A stretch of DNA of 64,000 bases, from assembly GCF_010389155.1 (NCBI RefSeq), contig NC_057765.1:40319559-40383558 (forward strand), in the 5' to 3' direction. Source of the DNA: Erigeron canadensis (Eukaryota; Streptophyta; Magnoliopsida; Asterales; Asteraceae). Position 1 is the stretch's first letter. Each line of letters opens with the position of its first letter. The position numbers were made by a program, and so were the translations under genes. Shown one piece after another: positions 48,959 to 60,121 of this stretch. Below the pieces are notes generated by a model. It made no database searches and was not told the origin of the DNA. It worked only from the letters and a program-made list of their open reading frames with translations.

Positions 48959-50656
48959 ATGGAAGAAAATACGGATGAGATAATTCACAGATCAGAATAT
49001 GGTGGTTCAATTCCTGTTGATAATGTACAAGCTCTTGCATCTAAAGACTTGAAAGATATTCCCATTCGTTACATTCGACCAGAGATTGAGTCTGAAGAGG
49101 TATTAACCGATGAGTCACTGCAGATTCCAGTGATTGACATTAGCAAACTTATTGTTGCAGGACAACCTGGCTATGATGATGAACTGGCAAAACTTCATGT
49201 TGCTTGTAAAGATTGGGGATTTTTCCAGGTAATCCATACATATTAATATATGAATAATGGAAACATTTTAGAAAATCTTATATACATTATTTTTTTGCAT
49301 ATAACTATGTATACTTGATAATGCCTCGTGCTGGTATTTTAGGCCTACATTTCATTGATCATTACTGATATGCATAGCAAGTTATGATTTACAAAGTTAG
49401 TTACTTAGTTGAGAAGTTCATAAAATTGTAAACAGTTGATAAATCATGGGATATCAGAAACTATTGATGCAATGAAGGAGGTTACAAAAGAGTTTTTCAA
49501 GCTGCCATTAGAGGAAAAGATAAAATATGCACAAATTTCAAGTAGTATCGAAGGTTACGGTCAAGCATTTGTTGTATCTCAAGAACAAAAACTTGATTGG
49601 GGTGACATGCTCTTCCTCTTACCCTTGCCAGTTCCTCAAAGGAACATGAGATTTTGGCCCCAAAATCCCAATTCATTTAGGTAAATTTTACTTTTTTTTC
49701 GTTCTAAAATGATCAAATTTAGGATAAGTCAAACAGATGATCTATTCATGTACTTCTGCAATTTCTCAAATTGCTTTGGCTTCATTTGCATTTATGTGTT
49801 GATTAGGACAACCTTGGATGAGTACTCCAGCAAATTATATGGCCTTTCGATAAAACTATTTGAGCTAATATCTATAAACCTTGGAATTAAAGCCGAAGAA
49901 ATTATCAAAGTGTATGAGAAATGCACACAAGGCATCCGAATGAACTACTACCCCCCATGTCCTGAAGCACACAAGGTTGTAGGGTTAGCACCACACTCGG
50001 ATGCAACTGGGCTAACCCTCTTGGTTCAAGTCAATGAAGTTCAAGGGTTGCAAATTAAAAAGAACTCCAAATGGGTTCCTATCAAACCTATTCTTGGATC
50101 AATTATCGTCAACATAGGCGACGTCATGGAGGTAATTTACCAGCTTATAAAAGTAGCCTTTAAGGCTTTAACCATATAAATAACTTGGTTTAAACAAACT
50201 AAACTAACTAGAGGTGGCAAATGAGTGTGCTAAAATATTACATGTTAAGGAACTATTGACCTGATCAACCCATATATATTTAAGCTAATCATTTTTTATT
50301 TTAGTCACTTAAATTTACCCACTTATAAGTAGATAGAGTTGAAATTGCGGCATTTAGAAGTCTGTTTATATAAACCTTTTTTGGCTACTAATCGAGTTGT
50401 GTCTGAACTGAAACAGATAATGAGCAATGGAGAATATAGTAGTATTGAACACAGGGCTGTAGTTGACTTTGAAAATGAACGCCTTTCAATAGCAGCATTC
50501 CATAGTCCTGGTATTGAAGCCGTGATCGGACCTTTAATGGAGCTATGTAAGGAGAAGACACCAAAATATAAGACGATCGATGTAAAGGATTACCTGAGGT
50601 TGATCATTACCAGCAAACTTGATGGAAAATGTCTCATTGATCACATGAAGATTTAA
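48959..50656 (+). CDS. SRG1-like 2-oxoglutarate/Fe(II)-dependent dioxygenase
   Basis: Exons 48959-49228, 49436-49680, 49807-50131 and 50417-50656, 1080 nt, 359 residues. The N-terminal DIOX_N part holds PIRYIRPE, IPVIDISKL and DWGFFQLINHGI. The catalytic jelly-roll has MNYYPPCPEAHKVVGLAPHSD, giving the iron ligands His235 and Asp237, then EHRAV with His292, and RLS (Arg302, Ser304) for 2-oxoglutarate. This is the DOXC class near SRG1 and codeine/norcoclaurine-type enzymes, which hydroxylate, demethylate or desaturate specialised metabolites. The substrate cannot be told from sequence. All catalytic residues are present, so it should be active. It starts 417 bp after the peroxidase stop, and a decayed copy follows 1.06 kb downstream. 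Confidence 0.92.
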
Positions 50657-50779
50657 TAGAAATTAACTCTTGCTCTATAACTTAATTAAATTGCATCAAG
50701 GATGATTAGAAGTGTGTCTCACCTTGGTTACTTTCTTTTGTTACCTTCTATATTGTAAAAAATTGTTTCAAACATCAGT

Positions 50780-51200
50780 CATGACCAAAAGGGGATTGAT
50801 GAGATAGAATACAAAAATGTTGTACGGATAATCTTGAAACAAGAATACACGAAAACTCTCACAAGAACACTCCCTTCTAACCAATTTGATGGTCGAATCA
50901 TGCATATTTTCACACAAACACATTGGTAATATATCTTTTGTTGATTTTTCAAGATATTTCAAGTATAATAAAACCAAAAATAATAAAATATATAATAAGG
51001 GTATGCCAAAAAAATTTTAAATGATCAATAAACTCTTGTGAGCTTAAGATGGACTATCCATAGATGAAAAAACAATGTTTGATGGAAAGTTTTTAAAATG
51101 AATAAAACTTCCAATGTGTTTTAATATAACAGTATACTCGTTATGGAACTCCTTGAAAACTTACATCCCCACCTTTTCTACTTTTAACTTTTTATGCAAA
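50780..51200. other. Spacer between the dioxygenase copies
   Basis: No gene. The minus-strand frame at 50768-50977 is not supported. This stretch is unique to the junction between the two duplicated blocks. Confidence 0.4.
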
Positions 51201-51204
51201 AGGG

Positions 51205-51280
51205 TTAAGTTTGAACAAAAACGTAGATGTACTTAGGGAAATCAATAAGATATTAGGTTTGTCAACACCTAACTTAATAC
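51205..51280 (+). pseudogene. Fragment of the peroxidase last exon
   Basis: ACGTAGATGTACTTAGGG and TTAGGTTTGTCAACACCTAA align with the end of the PER20 coding region (peroxidase residues around NIDVLTG to RFVNT and the stop), with small deletions. The following 150 bp match the peroxidase 3' flank (GTTGTATTTTATGCATTTGG; TTAATGAAGCATATATTTAT). It came along with the dioxygenase duplication. Confidence 0.75.
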
Positions 51281-51670
51281 TATAACTAATTTGTTGTATT
51301 TTATGCATTTGGTTATTTGTTAATGAAGCATATATTTATGCTATTTAATTTATGGTATTTAAGGGCTATAAACAAATCAATTAATCTTGTCAGTTGTCAC
51401 TGAAAAAAGATTACTACATTGTAACCACTGTTCAAGAACTTTGATGATCATCCTGACATCGTCTACAAATACCTCTTATATAAGCTAATATTTTATAAGT
51501 TTATATATATAGACGGTTGAGTAGTTGTTTTTTTTTTATGTTGATAGATCATAGACAACCACCAGCCATGAATTGGTCGACTACCATAAAGCATCGGTTT
51601 TTCAATGATTCCAAACTAGCATCACATATAGATACAAAATATGACAAGAAGGCATGATAGATTCGACGGG

Positions 51671-51679
51671 TATATATAG
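51671..51679 (+). promoter_or_regulatory. TATA box kept in the pseudogene copy
   Basis: TATATATAG after GATTCGACGGG, in the same place relative to the ATG as in the intact copy, so transcription of the pseudogene is possible. Confidence 0.45.
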
Positions 51680-51717
51680 ATTCTCAAATCAAAGAAAGCG
51701 AGCAGGTATCATAAGTG

Positions 51718-52857
51718 ATGGAAGAGAGTACGGATGAGATAATATATAGATCAAACTATGGTGGTTCAATTCCTGTTGATAATGTACAAGCTCTTGCATC
51801 TAAAGACTTGAAAGACATTCCCATTCGTTACATTCGACCAGAGATTGAGTCTGAAGAGGTATTAACCGATGAGTCACTGCAGATTCCAGTGATCGACATT
51901 AGCAAATTTACCGTTGTAGGACAACCTGGCTATTATGATGAACTGGCAAAACTTCATGTTGCTTGTAAAGATTGGGGTTTCTTCCAGGTAACCAAATACA
52001 TATGACATCTTATATACATTGTTTATTTGTATTATGAATTTAATCATGAGCTCTTGACAATAAAAAAGCAACATACTCACTGATTATGGTTTGATTATGC
52101 CCCAAGCTCGTGCATGTATATATTTTAGGCCTATATCTCATTATTTATATGCATAGCAAGTTTTTTCTTTTATGATTTGAGAAGCTTAAAACAGTTGATA
52201 AATCATGGGATATCAGAAACTATTGATGCAATGAAGAAGGTTACAAAAGAGTTTTTCAAGCTACCATTAGAGGAAAAGATGAAATGTGCACAAATTCCAA
52301 GTAGTGTCAAAGGTTACGGTCAAGCATTCGTTGTATCTCAAGAACAAAAACTTGATTGGGGTGACATGCTTATGCTCATACCCTTGCCAGTTCCACAAAG
52401 GAACATGAGATTTTGGCCCCAAAATCCCAATTCATTTAGGTAGATTTTACTTATTCCGTTCTAAAATGATCATATTTAGTATACGTCAAACAAATGTTCT
52501 ATTCATGTACTTTTGTTGTTTCCAAAATCGCTTTGGCTTAGTATGCATTTATGTTTTGACTAGGACAACCTTGGACGAGTATTCGAGCAAATTACATGCC
52601 CTTACTATAGAAATCATAAAGCTAATATCTATAAACCTTGGAATCAAGGCAGAAAAAATGATTAAAATGTATGAGAATTGCGTGCAAGGCATCCGAATGA
52701 ACTACTATCACCCATGTTCTGAAGCACACAAGATTTTAGGGTTAGCACCACACTCGGATGCAACCGGGCTAACCCTCTTAGTTCCAGTCAATGAAGTTCA
52801 AGGGCTACAACTCAAAATGGGTTCCATTTAAACCTATTCTTGGATCAGTTATTGTGA
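51718..52857 (+). pseudogene. Truncated tandem copy of the SRG1-like dioxygenase
   Basis: Exons 1 and 2 (51718-51987 and 52195-52439) are open and about 90% or more like the upstream gene, with the same splice sites. Exon 3 begins at 52564 and keeps GLAPHSDATGLTLL, but an 11-bp deletion after VNEVQGLQLK (about 52818) shifts the frame to a stop at 52829-52831. At about 52857 the exon then runs directly into sequence matching the 3' UTR of the first copy (TTTCTTTTGTTACC). The end of exon 3, intron 3 and all of exon 4 are therefore gone, and with them the second iron-binding His and the RxS motif. Cys replaces a conserved Tyr and His replaces Pro in the NYYPPC motif (NYYHPC). It cannot make an active enzyme. 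Confidence 0.88.
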
Positions 52858-52957
52858 TAAGAACTATGTCACAACTTGATTATTTTCTTTTGTTACCCTC
52901 TACATTTAAAAAAAAAAATGTTTGAAACATCAAACCCTGACCTAATGAGGACTGATG

Positions 52958-53433
52958 TAAATACTTGAAGCGAGCTATAATAAGAAAGAAACTTTGTTTG
53001 AAGTTGATGTATAAACTTATCCTTAAAATGAAAAGAACGAAATGCATTTTTATTTTGGTCCTTGCAAGAATGATCCAAACTTATTTTTGGTCTCTGTGAT
53101 ATGGACTTAATGGCGATCTCAGCCCAATTATATGAACCCGTCTTAACTTTATTTCTAAAACTGACCATTTTCTCTATACGAGTATATAAATACACAAACA
53201 TATGACCAATCTATATAATTTCATATACAAGAAAAACTCACAAAAACCTAATTGAAAGAATGGTCATTTTGTATGTAAAGACAATATTGCTCCTCTCTAA
53301 TGGTAGAAAAGAAACAGATACTGTCAATTAAGACTAAGATTACCACTCAGTTGATATTACAGGCATCAAATCACCACTAAGTTTGACCATTTTTGCAAGG
53401 ACTAAATGCGCCGGAATGAGATTAATTAATCAT
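52958..53433. other. Non-coding gap
   Basis: Downstream of the duplicated block. No supported gene. Confidence 0.45.
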
Positions 53434-53740
53434 AAAAAGTTATTGTGTACACGAGCCCTAGGTCGGCTTTATTGTATTCGAAAAACTTAAAATTATGAAC
53501 ATAAAACGGATGTGAGACCAGTTACTTAACATAAAACTTGTTAATTTTCATAACATTTTTTTATTTTGTGCATAAACTAATACCAAAAAGTTATTGTGTG
53601 CATGTCAATCAACGGGTCAACGTGAAAGTGATAACCTGCTGAGTTTTTACCCGGTAACTTTTGTTTACAATGAGACTCTTGAACAAGTTTCATGAATACA
53701 ATAAAACCGACCTAGAGTACTTGCACACAATAACTTTTCA
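53434..53740. repeat. TIR element (MITE)
   Basis: Inverted termini of about 50 bp: left AAAAAGTTATTGTGTACACG then CCTAGGTCGGCTTTATTGTA, right the reverse complement with a few mismatches. A related internal half-repeat AAAAAGTTATTGTGTGCATG starts at 53586. No clear target duplication. Confidence 0.7.
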
Positions 53741-56700
53741 AAATTAGTTACCTGTATTCTAACACACTAAACCCTTTTTGCAAATGAGACATGGACAAAA
53801 ATACATTACATTCAAATAAAATGGATATCCATTCATATCAAGCATTTGTTAGTTAGAAGCATTTATTGAATATTTAATTTAGATCTATAAAGCACTTAGT
53901 CCTCAATATCACATTATCAAATCAGTAGCAATGTAGCATGACATCCAACAAAAGCAATTGACTAATGATAACCACCGCAACAGGCTAGCCGTAGGCTTAA
54001 GTACCGCAAACCACAAGTATATGAGAATGGGAACTCAAAGTCATAGTGAATGATATTCAATATATGGGAAGGGAATGCTGAAATCATAGAATAAGCATGA
54101 TACCCATAGTTGATAAACTCTTACGAATCAAGAGTCAACACGTGAAAGTCGATTTACACCAAAAATGAGACCTATTAAATGACTCGTTTTATACGAACTC
54201 TGTGTGAAATTGTTATAATTAGACACTATTTCATATTATATATTATAAAAATATCAAAAAATCATATATACAATACAAAATGATATATATGTATTTTTGA
54301 TATTTTTAACTCGAATTTAAAGATAAATCTTATGTTTATAACTTAAAATTATCAAAGATGTAATCATTTTATAAATAGAATTAAAATAGTCAACCACTTT
54401 TATTTCAAAAATCATACATTAATAAATTATATAGATTTTCTTAAAACAAAACTTTTAACAAAATTTAAAACCATAAGACAGAAAACATCAGGTAAATTGT
54501 TTATCATTGGTAGTACTTTAGAGTTGAAAAAACAAGAATATCCTCTCGTGACTCGTGTGAGTCATGTTAAGAAGTTAACGATGATCACTTAATGTCATTA
54601 TTTTAAAGGATTCAACCTGACCACTATGATCCAATAAAGGACAAGCAATGTCATTTTAAAACTTTAAGGATGATAAATGCATTTTTAGACAAACCATAAG
54701 GACGATTTATAAAATTAACTCTAATAAAATGTTACAAAAGAGCGAAACTTGGAGACCATTTATAAATAGGTATACAAGCATTATACTTTTGTTAATGATA
54801 ATATTTGGGGAATTTTAATAAATCGTAAGATGCATTAAACAACTGTGTAACAGTATCAAATACAACTTACCCTCTTCCCCATTTGTTGTGTATATATAGT
54901 TCAATCTGTAAGTTTTCAAGCAACAAAAACATACTCATAAATCCAGTATAAGTCGATAATATTTTTGTCGTACACTATCAAATTGGTATATAAAGATTAT
55001 TTAGTTTTAATAACCAATTTATAGATTACAATCAACAACCCATGAATATCTTTGACCAGTAATTATTTTACCAATTACCATTATATCGTTCCAATGTTTA
55101 TTGAAATAATGATAAAACAATTAAACCTTTCAATAATCTAAATCGATAAAATGAGATTAAAAGATATTATTTTTTCCAAAACGAAGTTTCATTCTCATGT
55201 TCATCAAAAGGCATAACCAATTTTGTTTATCCGTTGAATTAATTTGCAACAAACATTTTTTTATTGAAATACACTATAATGTTCAACATTTTAGATTTTT
55301 CATAAATAAATAAATAAAGGCATCAGTTCTCCAAGGTGTTGTAGCATCAAGCAAAAATATGCATTCAGACGCAAATTACCCATTTGTCAAATAAAGCTTC
55401 ATCATATGCCCATTTATTCACTAAGTTCAATATATTTACAAAATAGTAATAAAAAAGAGTTAAAAATTATCAAAATATAGATTAGAAATAATAGAAAGAT
55501 GAAATAAAAAAGCGATCAGAACCTGTCGGGATTCAATGTTTAACATCAATAAATGTATTTCAGTGGATTGACAGACCATTGAATTTTATCGTCACCTCGC
55601 TTTTTTTAAAAAAAATTAATAAAAACATGAAAGAAAAAAAAATTAAGAAAATCTAATTGCTCAGAACTTCTTAGAGGTATTGCATCCGTCAGCAACAAGA
55701 TTAGATCTAGTTTCTGGAGCAATGATTTGTTCCTCATAGCAATCTCGATTTTGATCTAAGAAAACATCATATAGGGATTGAAAAGAGTGATGGTGAATTA
55801 TTATAAGCTAAGAATATATCGGAAAAGATGGTAAATACTGAGATGGGAGAAAGCTTGTGAGATGTTGATAAATATATAGGTGCAGAATGAAAGAAGGGTA
55901 TATCTTTATGTATAAGTAACGGCGCTAAAAAAACCCTAAACTTTGCGAGTGTTAATTTTTGCAAACAATATTATTCGGGCCTATGAAGTCCACGGCCCAG
56001 TCAAATTCCTCTTCGTGGTAGTCCTGGTTCTACTCTCACTTTTTCTTTTTTTTTTCATTAATTCTAAATTACAAATATTTTACAAACACGATTTTTACAG
56101 CTTAAATCATTTTTATGTTTTTCTTTCTTTCTTATTTCTTTTTGTTTATTGGACGACCTTAAATACCACATTTGTTTGTAAAAAGTTTATCATCCGAACA
56201 TTAGTTCGACTTGATCAGTCACAATGCATGTTATATTAATGTTATGTGAGCATTTATAATCTGATTTTTGGATCGATAAATTTCTAAAAATCTCACCACG
56301 TTCTCATCATTTTACTTAAGATTAATTAAATACAAAAAATTAACACAAATATCACACAAATAGCACAAATTGATGTGACAAAGGGACCCACCGTATTTGT
56401 CTCGTCGATTAAGCAATGAAGGGGGCCGAATTCACAATCAGATTGGTAACAAACAAAGGTAGTCATTTATGCGCTTATAATAGAGCTAAAATCACATTTG
56501 TAAGATGTAGAGTGATATATGGTTTTTTAAAAACCAAATATGATGTAAGAATATTAAAAATAACATATGTAAATCTCAGTTACTAATTGCGCCAATAGGT
56601 GATGATGGGCGGGATTTAGACCTTAAAGGCTTAAAATGTCTGTTGTATATAAATCGTTCTTTGCTATTTTTGGCGTGAAATATTTTAAGCTGTAAATGGT

Positions 56701-57653
56701 TAAATAAAATAAATATGTTAAATAATGGTAAGTCAGACAACCGACATAGTAAAACTGTTGTTGGATTTGTAAGATTTATAAGTCTAGACATCTTATAATA
56801 CTAATGTAGATATAATTAGATGACAGTTAAAACTTAAAAGATAGTTAAGTGCAATCCTAAAGCTTATATTCACGATTTTGCATACTCAAATTGCATAACA
56901 ATAATGTTATTGGTTACCACCCCACATTCTTCATACCACAAACTCATTGGTCTGAACGACATGATCTTGTCTTGTTAAGAAAAACTCAACGCGAACAAAT
57001 AAAAGTCATTGGATTTGACTTGAAAGAAAGAAGCAATACGGACGCTACCAAAAGTATTGAAAAGCTCAATTGCATTACAATATCTACAATTAACTTGAAC
57101 AATCAGTTATGACGAGTTGTCTTAAGAATCCAATAGGTCATATCAACAATTCACCAAAATATTCAACAAGGTTTACCTAAATAGAAATAATAAATTATGT
57201 TGATACGATATTATAATCATTCATGTTATCTTGTACTTAGACTTTTGTGAAATGTGTGGTTGTGAGTAACACCCCGATTTGTAATGTATGGGATTCAATG
57301 GTTCATAGTTCATAAACAACATTTGTTCGACACAAACTTTTCATTCTTATTTTCTTTTCGAAACCCTTAAAATCACTAGAACAATAAAATGTAATAGGTA
57401 TCAACATCGACCTTTATTTTAACTACTGTGAGCACTAGTTCGTTCTTTCGAAAACAAAATTGACACTTAATCTATATATTTTTATAGTATTTTATAAAAG
57501 ATTAACCCTTTAAACAATACTTTATATTTTAAAATATTGAAAAATATACAATGTTTTCATCTAAAACACTTTAAAATGTTTTCACAAATACTATCTTCTC
57601 AACATTAATAATTACATGTATATACTCTATACACGTATTGCATTGGGCTTCTG
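53741..57653. other. 3.9-kb intergenic region
   Basis: Mostly AT-rich without a supported gene. One minus-strand segment, 55792-55661, reads SLYDVFLDQNRDCYEEQ, continues APETRSNLVADGC and ends at a stop. It looks better than random and could be a terminal exon, but I could not find a partner exon or name a family. Confidence 0.35.
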
Positions 57654-59085
57654 TGTTATCCTATATTCAATTGTATTGGACTTCTATGTATATGTTGCCT
57701 GGTACAGTCATTAAGAATATTGAGAAGCTTCTTAAAGATTTTTTGTGGAATGCTGGTGGTTCTGTTGTGGGGGAAAGCAAAAGTTGTCTGGAAAATTTTG
57801 ATGAAGGATAACTCTCTTTGGGCTACTTGGGTGAATGTTGTCAAGTTAAAACATTCAAGTATATGGGAGGTGGTTGAAGATAATATGATAGTTGGGGTTG
57901 GAAAACAATGTTGAAAATTAGAGATATGGTGAAACAAAATGTGAGTTACAAGATTGGTGATGACATGAGTATTTCCATGTGGTATGATAAATGGTGTTCA
58001 GAAGGTCCATTGAGTAATTTTATTTCTAAGAGAATTCTTTATGATACCATAATGGATGTGAACACGAGATTAAGCACTATGACTAATAATGGACAATGGA
58101 TGTGGCCTGAAGGTTGGGTGGAAAGATTTAATATTTTGCAAAATATTACAGTGTTTTGTTTTTGCAAATGGACAAGAAGGATAAAGTTGTTTGAGTTACT
58201 AGAGTCTAGAGATAAACAGCAAGTGGAATTCTCTACTAAGCAGGCATGGCAGGATATGAGGATTAACTGGCCAAAAGTTGTTTGGAATGATGTGATTTGG
58301 TTTAAGCAATTTGATACAAGACATGCTTTTATACTTTGGCTTGTAATACAGGGGAGATTGATGACATTGGATAGAGTTGCAAAATGGAATCACAATGATA
58401 GTTTGCAATGTGGACGCTGCAATTCTGGAAGTGACAATCATGAACATCTATTTTTTCAAATGCAAATATACTGAACAAATTTGGACTAGTCTAAGGAACT
58501 TTAAATGGAGAATGAAAGCCGAAAGTTCTTTACAAGAGATTACAAGGTCTAAAGGTCAAAATAATATTGGAATTATGGTGAATAAGCTCGTATTAGTTGT
58601 TGTAGTCTACTATATATGGCAAGAAATGAATACCAGAATTTTTCAAAAAGAAATAAAAGAATGAGGAGGCTGTGTGTAATGTTATTAAAGACAGTGTAAG
58701 AGCCAAGCTCCTTTCCCTTAGAATATGAAAGACTAGCAATGTGATCAGTATAGGTGATCGGTGGAATTTGAAGTGGGTCAATTTCAATTTTGTGGCTGTA
58801 TGATGGAATGGTGGTAAAGGAATTTCAGCTTAAAGTATGCATGCGAATTAGAATAGTGAGTTGTGAAAGATGAAGTTATTTAGTCCTTTTTTAGCATACT
58901 TTGAGTTTTTGATTGTTTTATGATGTGGTGCATTTGGTATGTATTAATGAGCATGCTCAGGATGTGGTTAGTATAGCAGTAGTATGTTGTTAGTGCTTTT
59001 AGTACGAGGCTTGGTTGTGACCACGTATATTGGTTTATTGTACATATTTTGAATATCAATACAATTTACAAGTTTAATTATAAAA
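57654..59085 (+). mobile_element. Degenerate LINE retrotransposon 3' portion
   Basis: Pieces of a plant LINE polyprotein occur in several frames: VIKNIEKLLKDFLWN, WATWVNVVKLKHSSIWEV, KIGDDMSISMWYDKWCSEGP, then FSTKQAWQDMRINWPKVVW and the zinc-knuckle CGRCNSGSDNHEHLFF, and VVYYIWQEMNTRIFQKE. Frameshifts separate them, and the reverse transcriptase palm is absent. A poly-A-like end (ATTATAAAAAAAC) closes it near 59085. A different lineage from the LINE at 14300-14839, and older. Confidence 0.85.
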
Positions 59086-59089
59086 AAAC

Positions 59090-59279
59090 ATTAATGATTA
59101 ATTACACTATCGATCTTTTATTTTATAAAATGTTTTTATGAACCTTTTAAGGGAATTATTTTCACATCAATTTTTCACACCACTCGGCGTTGCTTACACT
59201 ACCAACAGACAACAGTCATCCCCACAACCACATTGTCGCCATTACGACCACCGTTACATTGTGCGGGGTACGTTGCTGG
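59090..59279 (+). mobile_element. Helitron 3' end relic
   Basis: ACCACCGTTACATTGTGCGG, a short hairpin remnant, then GTACGTTGCTGG|T. CTGG at 59276-59279 fits the CTRR terminus and the next host base is T. The body resembles the other plus-oriented Helitrons (CACATTGTCGCCATTACG). The 5' end is not identified. Confidence 0.5.
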
Positions 59280-60121
59280 TTGTTCTTAAAGTAAAAAGGT
59301 AGAATCATACCTTTTGATCTTTAAAAATAAATTTTATGGCGACGTTGATTAAATTTTGTTTTGAAAAAACACTAGACGTCCAGATCTTAACTTGTTTCCT
59401 TACGAACCAACCTTATACTATTCGAGTTGGTAAAACCATTTAAATTTTTGCTACAAACCCAGGTTTTACATTTGTAGGAATAGATTGTTAAAAGGGATGG
59501 CTAGGTGGGTTTGAGAGCCATGAGTTTCATCTCACGTATGTATGGTTCGAACTTTGCATACTGCCCAATTGAATGTCACTTTGGTGATGCTAACTATTTA
59601 ACAACTAAAAACCGAAATTTTTTGCATACCAACTATCTCAAAGTTATGCCTCAATAGCCCGTCTTCCATGTACCTTATGATAATTATGCAGGGGTTCTTG
59701 TGCGCCACATTAAACCTTGATAATTTTATATGTCGATATATTCATAAAAAACACTTGACCACAATTTATTTGTATATTGACGTTTGAAACCGTGGCATAT
59801 TGTAGTTGAACTGCATTTGGGCCATGTGTATTCACATAAAAATAAAAACAAGAAGAAAGAAAATTCCCTGGCGTCAAAATAAATCATCATCCCTCCCTCC
59901 CTGAGTCCCTGGCTGCTTTAAACTTTCACCACCACAAGTCCACTATAATAAATAACAAATAATAATAATAAACAATAAGAATATTCCCTCAAAATATTTG
60001 GGAAGTGGGCCACGCCCAGTCAAACCCACACACGCAGCCATCTTTCTCTGTGTGTGACTAACAACTCCCTCACTTGACCTGACCCGATTGATCAGACCAG
60101 AGCATATCAGACCTCTCAATA
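59280..60121. other. Promoter side of the pyruvate kinase gene
   Basis: Gap ending in the probable promoter/leader of the pyruvate kinase (pyrimidine-rich 59889-59935, CACACACGCAGCC at 60027). No clear TATA box. Confidence 0.4.

Noticed and set aside
50768..50977. Minus-strand 69-codon frame between the dioxygenase copies
   Set aside because: No homology recognised. It lies in spacer sequence.
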